64,000 nt of DNA from Enterococcus_D entomosocium (GCF_030441895.1 NZ_JARJAS010000015.1), one strand, 5' to 3'; positions 46,276 through 55,658 are shown, counted from the stretch's first letter. Numbers and translations: made by a program. The notes: generated by a model from the sequence alone, not told the origin.

Positions 46276-46357
46276 TGATAGCGCCAACATTTCTTTGGTT
46301 TTTTTGAAGAGATATGGCAAAAGAGTTGTTGACAACCAAATTGGTCAAAGATATAAT
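46276..46357 (+). promoter_or_regulatory. Beta-glucoside operon promoter with cre-like site
   Basis: A consensus promoter, TTGACA (46329-46334), 17-base spacer, TATAAT (46352-46357). TGATAGCGCCAACA (46276-46289) matches the CcpA cre consensus at all but two positions, about 40 bp upstream. Confidence 0.8.
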
Positions 46358-46365
46358 CGGACTTA

Positions 46366-46447
46366 GGATTGCTACTGAAAAGGCGACACCGACAAAATAT
46401 ACACTAGCTTATTTATGCTCGGAGTGTATATTTTTGTCGGTTTTTTT
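46366..46447 (+). promoter_or_regulatory. First RAT/terminator switch (LicT target) in licT leader
   Basis: GGATTGCTACTG...GGCGACACC (46366-46390) fits the ribonucleic antiterminator target of LicT/BglG proteins. Its 3' end overlaps the 5' arm of a long terminator (46389-46405 pairing with 46423-46440, then seven T). Active LicT would hold the RAT and prevent termination, so licT controls its own expression. Confidence 0.85.
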
Positions 46448-46471
46448 GTCTGTTTGAAGGGGGGAGAAAAG

Positions 46472-47311
46472 ATGAAACCAATCACGATCTACAATAACAA
46501 TGCCGTCCTTGTGGAGGATAATGGCACAGAATGTGTAGTGATTGGCAACGGTGTTGGTTTCGGTGTAAAAGGCAGTGGGGTGATTGATCAAACGAAAATT
46601 GATAAAAAATATGTCTTAGATGCAGAATTTACCCAAAACAAATTTGGGTCGCTGATGGCAGGAATGGATGAACGGCATGTGATTCTGACCGCCAAGATTA
46701 TTGAAGAAGCAGAAAAGGATCTTGCGCGAACATTTGATTCCAGCATCTATCTATTTCTTGGTGATCACATTAATTACGCAATTGAGCGTAATCTTAAAGG
46801 AGAAGCGATCACCAATGACTTAATGTGGGAAATCAAAAAATATTACCCACGAGAATTTGCAGCAGCCAAGCGATCGTTGCAGTTTATTGAACGATCAGAG
46901 AAGATTCGTTTTATTGAAGATGAAGCTGGCTTTATAGCCCTGCATTTTGTAAACGCTAGCTCAAGCTCTCGCTTTAAAAATGAGACGATTTTTACGACAA
47001 AAGTGATTGCGGAGATTGTTCAAATCGTGGAGTATGATTATGGGATGAAGTTGGATGAGACGTCCATGAACTATGATCGATTCTTGACCCATATACGCTA
47101 TTTTGTAAGCCGAATTTTTTCAGAAAGTAAAGAAGTAAAAGATGAAGCTGATTTATTGCAACATGTGAAGCAATTATATCCGAAAGCTTACCAAACTGGC
47201 TTGAAAATCAAGAAGCATATTGCTGGTCAATATAAAGTGAAAATTACAGATTCAGAATTGTTATATTTTGTCATTCATATCAATCGAGTGACCACAAGAG
47301 AACTAGATTAA
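46472..47311 (+). CDS. licT: BglG/LicT-family transcriptional antiterminator
   Basis: A 279-residue RNA-binding regulator: an N-terminal co-antiterminator domain (about 1-56, NNNAVLVEDNGTECVVIGNGVGF) and two PTS regulation domains (PRD1 about 65-170 with His99 in GDHINYAIERN; PRD2 about 175-275). When beta-glucosides are taken up, the PTS alters PRD phosphorylation and the dimer binds RAT hairpins, allowing read-through. Two RAT/terminator pairs flank this gene, one in its leader and one before bglP. The start at 46472 follows GGGGGGAG by 7 bases; a longer frame from 46415 lies inside the terminator and is rejected. Confidence 0.93.
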   Translation: MKPITIYNNNAVLVEDNGTECVVIGNGVGFGVKGSGVIDQTKIDKKYVLDAEFTQNKFGSLMAGMDERHVILTAKIIEEAEKDLARTFDSSIYLFLGDHINYAIERNLKGEAITNDLMWEIKKYYPREFAAAKRSLQFIERSEKIRFIEDEAGFIALHFVNASSSSRFKNETIFTTKVIAEIVQIVEYDYGMKLDETSMNYDRFLTHIRYFVSRIFSESKEVKDEADLLQHVKQLYPKAYQTGLKIKKHIAGQYKVKITDSELLYFVIHINRVTTRELD

Positions 47312-47388
47312 ATGTTTTGTTACCGAATGGGCAAGACCAAATAAAGATTGAGCCAAATATGGGCTTAGTTTTTATTTGGTCTGTTTTA
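47312..47388 (+). promoter_or_regulatory. Second RAT/terminator switch before bglP
   Basis: GTTTTGTTACCG...GGGCAAGACC (47313-47338) fits a RAT and starts one base after the licT stop. Its end overlaps the 5' arm of a terminator with AGACCAAATAAA (47334-47345) pairing with TTTATTTGGTCT (47371-47382), then T-rich. An inner GAGCC/GGGCT pairing is also possible. Confidence 0.85.
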
Positions 47389-47406
47389 TTTATAAGGAGG
47401 AAAAAA

Positions 47407-49293
47407 ATGACTAAGTATCAAGAGCTTGCACAGAATATCGTTGAAAATATTGGAGGAACGTCAAATATTGAGTCTGTAACGAATTGCATGACAAGGTTAC
47501 GATTCGTATTAAAAGATAATTCAAAAGTCAAAGAAGATCATCTTAAAGCAACACCAGGTGTTCAAGGAACAGCCTTAAAAGGCGGACAATATCAGGTAAT
47601 TATTGGAACAGATGTAGCAAATGTTACGGAAGAAATCAACAAAATGGGGGACTTTGGAAGTGATTCTTCAGAACCAAAGTCACCGAAAGAAGAAAAAGTC
47701 ATCAATCGAGTTTTAGGAGCGATCACCTCAATTTTCCAACCGATTATTCCAGCAATCTGTGGGGCAGGGATGTTAAAAGCTGTTTTAGCTTTACTTGTTT
47801 TCTTTGAGGTATTAAACGCAGAAGCTCAAACGTATCAGCTTTTAAGTTTACTAGCCGATTCAGCATTTTATTTTCTTCCAGTAATGTTAGCTGTAACAAG
47901 TGCACAATACTTTAAAGCAAATCCATTTTATGCAGCGGTTTTAGGCGCAATGCTGATTCACCCAGCTTTTACTGCTATGGTTGCAGCTGGTGAACCTATT
48001 TCATTTGCAGGTCTTTCTGTCAGAGCTGTATCTTATGGTTCGGCAGTTGTACCGCCAATTTTGATTGTATGGGCAATGGCGCACATTGAACGTTTAGCAA
48101 AAAAAATATCGCCAAATCCTGTGAAGATTTTTCTGGTTCCTTTATTGGTTTTCTTGGTTACGGCTCCCTTAGCTTGGATCATTATCGGTCCACTAGGAGC
48201 ATTAGTTGGTGATGTGTTATTAGTAGTCTTTGAATTCTTCAATGAACAAGCACGCTGGGTTTTACCAGTCCTGATGGGGGCATTCACCCCATTTTTCGTC
48301 ATGACAGGGATGCATTACAGTTTTATGCCTGTTCAACTAGCCCAGTATGCCACATTGGGCTATGGAACGTTATTAGGACCGGGAATGCTGGCATCAAATA
48401 TTGCTCAGTCTGGTGCTTCACTGGCAGTAGCATTAAAAACCAAAGATAAAGAGATGAAGCAAACGGCTTTTTCGGCTAGTACCACAGCGTTATTTGGAAT
48501 CACAGAACCTGCTTTGTATGGGGTGACGATGAAACTAAAAACGCCTTTATGGGTCGTGGTAGCCTCGGGAGGAGTAGCTGGTTTATGGGCAGGTTTGACC
48601 AACATGCGAACTTATGCATCGGCAACTGCAGGGGTTTTGGCGTTACCTGTCTATTTAACGGATGATCTGTCAAATATTGTTAACGCAGTGATTTGCATTG
48701 TTATTGCATTCGCAATGTCTTTTGCACTTACTTTGTTTTTTGTGAATGCAGAAGGAAAGAAAAAAGCAGAAGTGTCTTTACAAAGTCAAACGTCAAATGC
48801 GAATCAGGTTGCTGAACCAATTCGATCATTACGGACACCTTTAGAGATCAGCAGTCCTTTGGCAGGGGATCGGTTGGCGACTCATGAAATTCCCGACAGT
48901 GTATTTGCCAATGAGATCATGGGGAGAACAGTGGCTATTCAACCAAAAAATGGTCAAGTAGTTGCACCATTTGATGGTGAAGTAGTGACGATTTTTCCCA
49001 CCAATCACGCAATTGGGATCAAAAATAAGCAAGGAGTTGAGCTGTTGATCCATATTGGTATCGATACGGTCGAACTTGATGGCAAAGGTTATACTGCAGC
49101 AATCAAAGTAGGAGATACCTTTAAAAAAGGCGATTTGCTAGTGACCTTTGATCCAGAATATATTGTTAGTCAAGGATATTCTACAGTGACACCAATCGTA
49201 GTGACAAACACAGCAGATTTTACAGATGTTATTGTCCATTCTGAGGATGGAACCATCAAACAGGGTGATGTTTTAGTATCGATTTTTGAATAA
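47407..49293 (+). CDS. bglP: Beta-glucoside PTS transporter, EIIBCA
   Basis: A 628-residue PTS permease that imports and phosphorylates aryl-beta-glucosides such as salicin or arbutin. In order: EIIB with the phospho-cysteine in VTNCMTRLRF (Cys27), a membrane EIIC of about ten helices (about 100-460), and EIIA with LLIHIGIDTVEL (His549) near the C-terminus. The BCA order is that of BglP/BglF. The start at 47407 follows AAGGAGG by 7 bases; a longer frame from 47317 runs through the antiterminator region and is rejected. It is gated by the second LicT switch and followed 13 bp later by a GH1 enzyme. Confidence 0.94.
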   Translation: MTKYQELAQNIVENIGGTSNIESVTNCMTRLRFVLKDNSKVKEDHLKATPGVQGTALKGGQYQVIIGTDVANVTEEINKMGDFGSDSSEPKSPKEEKVINRVLGAITSIFQPIIPAICGAGMLKAVLALLVFFEVLNAEAQTYQLLSLLADSAFYFLPVMLAVTSAQYFKANPFYAAVLGAMLIHPAFTAMVAAGEPISFAGLSVRAVSYGSAVVPPILIVWAMAHIERLAKKISPNPVKIFLVPLLVFLVTAPLAWIIIGPLGALVGDVLLVVFEFFNEQARWVLPVLMGAFTPFFVMTGMHYSFMPVQLAQYATLGYGTLLGPGMLASNIAQSGASLAVALKTKDKEMKQTAFSASTTALFGITEPALYGVTMKLKTPLWVVVASGGVAGLWAGLTNMRTYASATAGVLALPVYLTDDLSNIVNAVICIVIAFAMSFALTLFFVNAEGKKKAEVSLQSQTSNANQVAEPIRSLRTPLEISSPLAGDRLATHEIPDSVFANEIMGRTVAIQPKNGQVVAPFDGEVVTIFPTNHAIGIKNKQGVELLIHIGIDTVELDGKGYTAAIKVGDTFKKGDLLVTFDPEYIVSQGYSTVTPIVVTNTADFTDVIVHSEDGTIKQGDVLVSIFE

Positions 49294-49306
49294 AGAGGGG
49301 ACAAAT

Positions 49307-50713
49307 ATGGCAAAATTTCCAGAAACTTTTTTATGGGGTGGTGCGATTGCCGCCAATCAAGCGGAAGGTGCCTATAACGAAGATGGCAAAGGATTTTCCA
49401 TTCAAGATTTCTTATCAAATGGAGTCACAAGGCCACTAGATCCTGAGCTAAATCCGCAAAACTTAAAATTAGAAGGCATCGATTTTTATCATCGTTATCG
49501 AGAAGATATTCAAATGTTCGCCGAGATGGGCTTTCAAGTTTTACGTTTCTCGATTGCTTGGACACGAATTTTCCCTAATGGCAATGAGGAAAAGCCAAAC
49601 GAAGCTGGATTGCAGTTTTATGAAGAGGTGATTGATTGCTGCTTATCTCATGGGATCGAACCGCTAATTACACTTTCTCATTATGAAACACCTTATTTCC
49701 TTACAAAAAGTTACGATGGTTGGCGTAATCGGGCATTGGTAGACTACTTTGATCGTTTTTGTCGGACTGTGTTTACTCGTTACCAAGGGAAAGTGAAATA
49801 TTGGTTAACTTTCAATGAAATCAATGCGCTTTGGAATTTTCCCTTAATGGGAGCAGGAGTGATGACACAAAAAGATTGCTTATCTAAGCAAGATCTCTTT
49901 CAAATAGCACATCACGAGCTTGTTGCCAGTGCCCAAGCAGTCAAAACCGCCCATGAAATTGATCCACAGATGCAGGTAGGGAATATGGTGTTAGGGATCT
50001 ATAATTATCCGATGACTTCAAACCCGAAAGACACATTGGCTGTTTTGGAGGCGGATAAAAACTTAAACTATTTTATGGATGTTCAAGCTCGTGGATATTA
50101 TCCTGATTGGATCAAAAGAGAATGGCAGAGGTATAATGCAACTATCGAGATGGAACCTAACGATCTCGAATTATTAAAAAATACCGTTGATTTTATATCG
50201 TTTAGTTATTATATGTCCCGATGTGTTTCTGCTACGCCTGAAAAGTACCAACAGGGAAAAGGAAATATGACAAACGTTCTAAAAAATCCCTACCTTGATG
50301 AAACGGAGTGGGGATGGGAGATTGATCCAGACGGATTACGTATTCTCTTGAACCGTTTTTCGCATCTCTATCAGTTGCCACTTTTTATCGTTGAAAATGG
50401 TTTAGGTGCGGTTGATCAGTTAATTGAAATTGACGGAGAATTAACCGTTGTTGATGATTATCGCATTAATTATTTAAATGATCATCTATCAGCCGTTGCT
50501 AAAGCCATCGATGATGGTGTCAATGTATTGGGTTATACCATGTGGGGGTGTATTGATTTAGTAAGTGCTTCGACCGCAGAGATGAAAAAGCGTTATGGGT
50601 TCATTTATGTAGACCGAAACGATGATGGAACTGGTTCACTCAAACGGTATCGAAAAAAATCCTTTGATTGGTATCGCGAAGTGATTGTCACCAATGGGGG
50701 AACCATTGGTTGA
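49307..50713 (+). CDS. 6-phospho-beta-glucosidase, glycoside hydrolase family 1
   Basis: A 468-residue cytoplasmic enzyme that hydrolyses the 6-phospho-beta-glucosides delivered by BglP. Both GH1 catalytic glutamates are visible: the acid/base in LTFNEIN (Glu171) and the nucleophile in FIVENGLG (Glu363). The N-terminus FPETFLWGGAIAANQAEG and terminal GYTMWGCIDLVSASTAEMKKRYG are typical. The start at 49307 follows AGAGGGG by 6 bases; a start seven codons earlier has no ribosome site. It matches bglH in the B. subtilis-type bglP-bglH order. A terminator follows. Confidence 0.94.
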   Translation: MAKFPETFLWGGAIAANQAEGAYNEDGKGFSIQDFLSNGVTRPLDPELNPQNLKLEGIDFYHRYREDIQMFAEMGFQVLRFSIAWTRIFPNGNEEKPNEAGLQFYEEVIDCCLSHGIEPLITLSHYETPYFLTKSYDGWRNRALVDYFDRFCRTVFTRYQGKVKYWLTFNEINALWNFPLMGAGVMTQKDCLSKQDLFQIAHHELVASAQAVKTAHEIDPQMQVGNMVLGIYNYPMTSNPKDTLAVLEADKNLNYFMDVQARGYYPDWIKREWQRYNATIEMEPNDLELLKNTVDFISFSYYMSRCVSATPEKYQQGKGNMTNVLKNPYLDETEWGWEIDPDGLRILLNRFSHLYQLPLFIVENGLGAVDQLIEIDGELTVVDDYRINYLNDHLSAVAKAIDDGVNVLGYTMWGCIDLVSASTAEMKKRYGFIYVDRNDDGTGSLKRYRKKSFDWYREVIVTNGGTIG

Positions 50714-50732
50714 AATACCGCTAGTAAATAAA

Positions 50733-50774
50733 GAAAGCATTGCCGATCCAGCAAATGGAAGGTAATGCTTTTTG
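50733..50774 (+). terminator. Terminator of the beta-glucoside operon
   Basis: Stem AAAGCATTGCC/GGTAATGCTTT (50734-50744, 50761-50771) with one G-T pair, a 16-base loop and T-tract. Confidence 0.85.
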
Positions 50775-50870
50775 TCGTTTATTGTATCCATTAATTCGAC
50801 GGGTAAGCCGATAAGCGGTTATGGTCGTACGATTGATCAAAAGGGGAAAAAGAAGGTGAAAAGAGCAGCA

Positions 50871-51302
50871 TCAACGATGCCACTCCATGGAGTTTTCGAT
50901 TTCATTGGTATCAGAATCCGGTTGTTCAGAAACGATGGTAAAGCCGTTTTTGAGATAAAACGCAATAGCAGCTGTATTTTTTTTGTAGACATTCAGAGTC
51001 AGCTTCTCGTGTTCTGCTTGTGCTTTTTGTAAAAGCTGCTTGCCAATGCCGTGGGCACGATAGTCTTTCAAAACGAAAATACCAGCGATATAATCACCCA
51101 ACATCCCGATGAAGCCGACGGGCTGATCATCCACCGAATAGGTGTAAATAAGGGCATCAGAGAAGGCTTTTTTCACAAAATCATAGTTATCTTGCCAATG
51201 GGCAGCCGAAATAAAGTCATGGGCATCCAAATTACTTTGCAGCCAAATCTGGGCGATGGTTTCTAATTCAGAATCAGTAAATTGGGTCACTTGTTGTATC
51301 AT
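50871..51302 (-). CDS. GNAT-family N-acetyltransferase
   Basis: A 143-residue cytoplasmic protein with the GNAT fold: a strand and helix start (TQFTDSELETIAQIWLQSN), the strand pair PVGFIGMLGDYIAGIFV, the acetyl-CoA pyrophosphate loop RAHGIGKQLLQKA, and the terminal LNVYKKNTAAIAFYLKNGF. It transfers an acetyl group from acetyl-CoA to an amine; the substrate is unknown. GGAGG lies 7 bases before the start. It is a single gene between the beta-glucoside operon and an M23 hydrolase gene and resembles small housekeeping acetyltransferases (YjaB-like). Confidence 0.88.
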   Translation of the reverse strand: MIQQVTQFTDSELETIAQIWLQSNLDAHDFISAAHWQDNYDFVKKAFSDALIYTYSVDDQPVGFIGMLGDYIAGIFVLKDYRAHGIGKQLLQKAQAEHEKLTLNVYKKNTAAIAFYLKNGFTIVSEQPDSDTNEIENSMEWHR

Positions 51303-51584
51303 GAGAACCTCCGTTTTTATTCAGTATAGCATAGGTCCAGTACTGATTGCTGCGAATCGCGGCACTTTCGTAGACAATCGGTCAGGAGACGAACCGCTTG
51401 ATAAGTAACGAAGGTTAAATGACGAAGAAAAGCAATCTTTTTCGTTGAAATATTCTAACAATTTTGTTTCAGCTAGATGTCAATTTCTTGCAGCCAGATG
51501 TTATTTGTGTGAAAACAGCCCCAAGAATGAAATCTTTCGGTATGCTAGAGAAAGCGATAAGACACATCTAGTTAAGGAGAAAAA

Positions 51585-52925
51585 ATGAAAAAGACACTTT
51601 TGGTTGCAAGTTCACTTGTTTTGCTGACGCTGCCTGTCGTGACGGTATCCGCAGACAGCTTTGATCAGAAGATCCAGCAGCAAAATGAAAAAATCAGTGA
51701 CATAAAAAATGAATCTACCTCATTAGAATCACTGAAACGATCCACAGAGGCAGAGATTCAATCGATTGAAGGAGAAATCCAAGCAATCCTACAAAAGAAA
51801 ACGACGACGGAAGAAGAAGTCAATGCCTTGGCACAAGAGATCCAAGTCCTTGAAGAAAAAATCATCAAGCGCACAGAGGTACTGGCGAATCAAGCGCGTG
51901 ACATTCAAACGTCGGAACCTTCCAATCGGTTGTTCCAAAAAATCGTTGATGCTGAATCCATCGGAGAAGCCATTCAACGGGCGATTGCTTCAGTAACGAT
52001 CATGAATGCCAGCAATAGCATCGTCGAACAACAGCAAGAAGATATCGCAATGAGCCAGAAATTGGAAAAAGAGTTGCAGGAACAATTGGTTGCGATCGAA
52101 GAGCAGTCAAGCGCATTGCAAGGAAAACAAGCGGAATTAGCTGATGTCAAATTGAATCAAGAAGTTGAACTAGCGGACCTTGCCTTGGCATTGAACACCG
52201 AAGAAGAGAAAAAAGACCAATTGGAAGCGGACCAAGCAGAAGCAAAACGGCAACGAGAAGCAGCGTTGAAGCAACTGGCTGAGCAAGAAGCACAAGAAGC
52301 AAAAGCGCGCAAAGAAGCAGAAGAAGCAGCAAAACGCCAGCAAGCAGCAGAAGCCGAGTCAGCTAAAACTGCTGAAAATCCTGCCGTTCAACAAGCAGCA
52401 GTGGCAGCAGCACAGCCGAAGACGGAAGCAGCAGTGGCGCCAGAAACATCGGTGGCGCCAGAAAAACCTGCAGCTACTCCTGCACCTGTGCAGCAAGCAA
52501 CTGAGCCAAAAGAACAAGCAAGCACAGGTGGATGGCAAATGCCAGTCGATTCGGTTCATATTTCGAGTCGTTTTGGGTATCGAACAGATCCAACAGGTGC
52601 ATCAGGAAATCAACATAATGGCATCGACTTTACTGGGGGGACAGGAACGCCGATCTATGCGATCCAAGCAGGCGAAGTCGTTGAAGCGGGCTATGGTCCG
52701 TCAACTGGTAACTATGTGATCATCAAACATGCCAATGGCGTTTACAGCTACTACATGCACTTTAGTACGCTGCCAGCTGTTTCGGTCGGACAAAGCGTCT
52801 CAGCTAGACAATATGTTGGCGGTATGGGAACGACTGGGAATTCAACTGGCGTCCATCTACATTTAGGGATGTCAACAAGCTTATGGTCAGGATTCTTTGA
52901 TCCGGCACCAGAATTGGGCTTATAA
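51585..52925 (+). CDS. Secreted M23 peptidoglycan endopeptidase with coiled-coil N-terminus
   Basis: A 446-residue secreted protein: signal peptide (about 1-23, cleaved near VSADS), a long coiled coil (about 25-265), an Ala/Pro/Glu-rich linker (about 266-325), and a C-terminal LytM/M23 metallopeptidase domain (about 330-446). Zinc ligands are His344/Asp348 in HNGIDFTGG and His426 in HLHLGM with His424 nearby. Such proteins cut peptide bridges in the wall, and the coiled coil resembles FtsX/EnvC-type activators that regulate the enzyme at the division site. AAGGAG lies before the ATG, and a strong terminator follows. It is a single-gene unit. Confidence 0.9.
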   Translation: MKKTLLVASSLVLLTLPVVTVSADSFDQKIQQQNEKISDIKNESTSLESLKRSTEAEIQSIEGEIQAILQKKTTTEEEVNALAQEIQVLEEKIIKRTEVLANQARDIQTSEPSNRLFQKIVDAESIGEAIQRAIASVTIMNASNSIVEQQQEDIAMSQKLEKELQEQLVAIEEQSSALQGKQAELADVKLNQEVELADLALALNTEEEKKDQLEADQAEAKRQREAALKQLAEQEAQEAKARKEAEEAAKRQQAAEAESAKTAENPAVQQAAVAAAQPKTEAAVAPETSVAPEKPAATPAPVQQATEPKEQASTGGWQMPVDSVHISSRFGYRTDPTGASGNQHNGIDFTGGTGTPIYAIQAGEVVEAGYGPSTGNYVIIKHANGVYSYYMHFSTLPAVSVGQSVSARQYVGGMGTTGNSTGVHLHLGMSTSLWSGFFDPAPELGL

Positions 52926-52932
52926 TAGTCAG

Positions 52933-52970
52933 AAAATCCGCAGAAGCGAACAGGCTTCTGCGGATTTTTT
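52933..52970 (+). terminator. Terminator of the M23 gene
   Basis: A perfect 15-bp stem (52933-52947 with 52954-52968) around a 6-base loop, ending in T. It probably also acts for the convergent DUF1801 gene. Confidence 0.92.
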
Positions 52971-53002
52971 GGTTGCTATTCTTTTACGAAGTCTCAATTG
53001 GC

Positions 53003-53371
53003 TCAGCGCCAAAAGCGGGTCATCTCCGCTTTGTCTTTCAGGTTGAAAGCGATCATGTCTTCAATCAATGCTTGATCGATCGGCTCAGTCCACTTGATGC
53101 GAAAAATGTTATCCGTATGGCTGTAGCCAGCTTTTTCAATGGCATCGATAAACTGTTCAAGACACTTGGTTTCTGGAGAGACAGAAAAGTGCGGTTTTGA
53201 AACGCTGAAACCGATAATAAAGGTTTCATGTGCGGTGAACATCGGCTGATTCCACTTGATGACTGGAACGAGGTCAGGAAATTTCTTGGTAATAGCGGCA
53301 AATAAGGCACGCAGTTTTTCTTGTTTTACTGGATCTTCAATGCTGGTTAAGTAAGTTTCTAATACATCCAT
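53003..53371 (-). CDS. DUF1801-domain protein (YdhG-like)
   Basis: A 122-residue soluble protein with the DUF1801 pattern: LETYLTSIEDPVKQEKLRAL, then PVIKWNQPMFT and FIIGFSVSKPHFSVSPE. Members include Bacillus frataxin-like Fra, named an iron chaperone, but most are uncharacterised. Length is normal. AAGGAG lies 8 bases before the ATG. A single gene, convergent with the M23 gene. No partner is seen nearby. Confidence 0.85.
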   Translation of the reverse strand: MDVLETYLTSIEDPVKQEKLRALFAAITKKFPDLVPVIKWNQPMFTAHETFIIGFSVSKPHFSVSPETKCLEQFIDAIEKAGYSHTDNIFRIKWTEPIDQALIEDMIAFNLKDKAEMTRFWR

Positions 53372-53707
53372 TGGGAGATCTCCTTTCGTTTTAAGGAACG
53401 AGTACAGGGAATATCGATCACTAAAAATAACGCGTGTTCGAAATCAAACATTTTGTTACTTAGAGTGTACTGTAAAGTTAGCAAGTTTACAAACCTGTTG
53501 CCTTGTTTGGGGGATAAAGCCTTCAGGAACAAACACTGTTTGCAAAAACGAATGCTAAAAATAACTTTTTCTCTACTCGAACAAAAGCCAAGAGTCAGGA
53601 ACATTCCCTCGTTATCCTGCAAGGTTCCTTGAGATTAGCTTGACTTTTCAGAAATAACGAATGAAAAAGCAGATTGTTTTCAGAGAACACTTTCAAAAAG
53701 AAATCGT
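53372..53707. other. Intergenic stretch without a gene
   Basis: 336 bp upstream of the DUF1801 gene and the PTS promoter. No gene is seen; an open frame on the minus strand has no ribosome site. Confidence 0.5.
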
Positions 53708-53755
53708 TTGCATTCAACAAGAATTCTGCTAGAATATAACTTGTTCGAACAAGTT
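53708..53755 (+). promoter_or_regulatory. Promoter with perfect 18-bp palindromic operator of the PTS EIIC cluster
   Basis: TTGCAT (53708-53713), a 16-base spacer and TAGAAT (53730-53735). Directly after the -10 lies the perfect palindrome AACTTGTTCGAACAAGTT (53738-53755). Binding there would block transcription; the GntR/HutC regulator encoded at 55742 is the obvious candidate. Confidence 0.75.
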
Positions 53756-53788
53756 GTCGAGCGAAAGCAAAAGAAAGGAGGAGGACTT

Positions 53789-54301
53789 GTGACCAAAAGG
53801 AAACCGGTAACCCAAGCAGCCAAGAAAGAATATGCAAACAAAAGTATGCGGTTTAATCGTTTTTTACTTTTTCGTTATATGACTGCGATCTTTTTCTTTG
53901 TCAATCTTTATTGGACCATATTGAGTCTGTCTCAATGGACATGGGCTGGTTTGATTCCCATTGCCTTATTGATCGTTGATGGACTTATACTTATTGAACA
54001 AACTCAAAAATATTGGCAGCAATCGAATCGTTTACTGGTGACAAAAATCGGATATTGGCTCCAATTCGGCGTCAATCTCATTGCAATTTTTGGTATTTTG
54101 ATTGGGCAGCAAGCAGCGTTGATTCCTTTTATGAATCAATCGGGTAGAGGGATCTTACTTGCCTTGTTTTCTGTCGGCATGATGGCGTGTTTGTTCATTC
54201 AGCGTAAAGCGTGGTTGATCGAGCATGACCGCGACAAATATTTCACGTATTTGACTACATTTGAAACTCAAGGAGGAACAGTCAATGGATTCAGAAAATA
54301 A
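53789..54301 (+). CDS. Membrane protein of unknown function preceding PTS EIIC
   Basis: A 170-residue protein with a basic cytoplasmic N-terminus (TKRKPVTQAAKKEYANKSMRF), four or so hydrophobic segments (about 27-45, 52-70, 92-112, 122-142) and a charged tail. I do not recognise the family. It is translationally coupled to the EIIC gene, overlapping it by 17 bp, so it is likely an accessory of that transporter. It starts at GTG 53789 after AAAGGAGGAGG; a frame extending upstream to 53708 would begin inside the promoter and is rejected. The palindromic operator is about 35 bp upstream of the start. Confidence 0.75.
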   Translation: MTKRKPVTQAAKKEYANKSMRFNRFLLFRYMTAIFFFVNLYWTILSLSQWTWAGLIPIALLIVDGLILIEQTQKYWQQSNRLLVTKIGYWLQFGVNLIAIFGILIGQQAALIPFMNQSGRGILLALFSVGMMACLFIQRKAWLIEHDRDKYFTYLTTFETQGGTVNGFRK

Positions 54302-55640
54302 CAAAATGTTTGCCTTCTTGGACCGCTACTTAATGGGTCCAATGGGGAAAATCTCACAATTACGGATCGTTCGTGGGGTCATGGCAGCCGGGATGGCGTC
54401 AATTCCTTTCACTATCGTAGGATCAATGTTCTTGATCATCAGCGTTTTGCCACAAAGTTTTCCTGTATTAGAGGGCATTTGGAGTACATCATTTGATAAA
54501 GTAGTTAATCTCTATATGCTGGGTAATACTGCAACAATGGGAATTTTAGCACTATATTTTTGTATTGTTTTTGGATATGAGTATACCAAGATTCAAGCAC
54601 AAGAAGAAAAACTTGTTTTAAGCCCAGTCAATGGAGCATTACTTTCTATGATGGCGTTCTTTATGTGCTTACCGCAACTAGTGTTTGAAGGCGGAGTAGC
54701 CACGCTAGTTGAAGTGATTTCTGACGATCAAAAAATCATTAATGGTTGGGAAATCGGAGGAGGCGTTACTCGTTTAGGAACAACTGGGATCTTTACAGCG
54801 ATCATCATGGCAATCATTGCGGTAAAAATCTACGCGTTTTGTGTGAAGCGCAATATTGTCATCAAAATGCCTGATACAGTACCTACAGGTGTTTCTTCCT
54901 CATTTACTGCTTTGATTCCTACAGCGCTAATCGCACTTACTGTGATCGTTATCAATGGTGCGTTAGTCGCAATGGGCACAGATATTTTCAAAGTCATTGC
55001 GATTCCTTTTAGTTTCGTGACGCAATTGACCAGTACCTGGATCGGACTACTTGTTATCTACTTCTTCATGCATGCACTATGGATCGTCGGTATTCATGGG
55101 GCAACGATCGTGACCTCATTCTTGACGCCCATCGTGTTGTCAAATATGGTGGAAAACCAAAATGGTGCCAACATTGCCTTTGCGGGTGAGTTTAACAATA
55201 GTTTCGTAACGATCGGTGGTTCAGGAGCGACGTTAGGAATGGTGATTTTCATCGCCTTCTTTGCAAAATCAGCGCAGTTAAGTGCTTTAGGAAAAGCAGC
55301 GATCGTGCCATCCTTCTTCAATATCAATGAACCGATTTTGTTCGGGATGCCAGTGGTATACAACCCGTACACAGCGATCCCATTCTTCTTAGCACCGATG
55401 GTTTCAATGTCCGTTGCTTATTTTGGCATCAACTTAGGCTTTGTTAACCCACCGATTGCCCAAGTAGCGTGGCCAACCCCAATTGGCTTATCCGGCTTTA
55501 TTGGTTCAGGTGGTGACTGGCGTGCCTTTGTCTTAGCAATCATCTGTGCAGTCGTTGCTTTCTTGATTTGGTTCCCATTCATCAAAATGTATGATGGCAA
55601 ACTATACAAGGACGAACAAGCAAACGCAACGAAGGCATAA
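54285..55640 (+). CDS. PTS sugar transporter EIIC, lactose/cellobiose family
   Basis: A 451-residue membrane protein of the CelB-type EIIC fold: an N-terminal FLDRYLMGPMGKISQLRIVRG, about ten hydrophobic segments and the conserved stretch PSFFNINEPILFGMPVVYNP near residue 345, typical of chitobiose/cellobiose EIIC. It forms the translocation channel for a beta-disaccharide. The operon has no EIIA or EIIB, so these must come from elsewhere in the genome, or the protein works with shared subunits. The start at 54285 follows AAGGAGGA by 7 bases. A terminator follows; the GntR regulator lies just beyond. Confidence 0.9.
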   Translation: MDSENNKMFAFLDRYLMGPMGKISQLRIVRGVMAAGMASIPFTIVGSMFLIISVLPQSFPVLEGIWSTSFDKVVNLYMLGNTATMGILALYFCIVFGYEYTKIQAQEEKLVLSPVNGALLSMMAFFMCLPQLVFEGGVATLVEVISDDQKIINGWEIGGGVTRLGTTGIFTAIIMAIIAVKIYAFCVKRNIVIKMPDTVPTGVSSSFTALIPTALIALTVIVINGALVAMGTDIFKVIAIPFSFVTQLTSTWIGLLVIYFFMHALWIVGIHGATIVTSFLTPIVLSNMVENQNGANIAFAGEFNNSFVTIGGSGATLGMVIFIAFFAKSAQLSALGKAAIVPSFFNINEPILFGMPVVYNPYTAIPFFLAPMVSMSVAYFGINLGFVNPPIAQVAWPTPIGLSGFIGSGGDWRAFVLAIICAVVAFLIWFPFIKMYDGKLYKDEQANATKA

Positions 55641-55658
55641 TCAATCCGTTTTTTTGAT

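Noticed and set aside
46276..46289. Treating the cre-like site as proven CcpA control
   Set aside because: Two mismatches to the consensus; reported only as a candidate within the promoter feature.
47317..47406. N-terminal extension of bglP
   Set aside because: It runs through the RAT/terminator and a better start with AAGGAGG exists at 47407.
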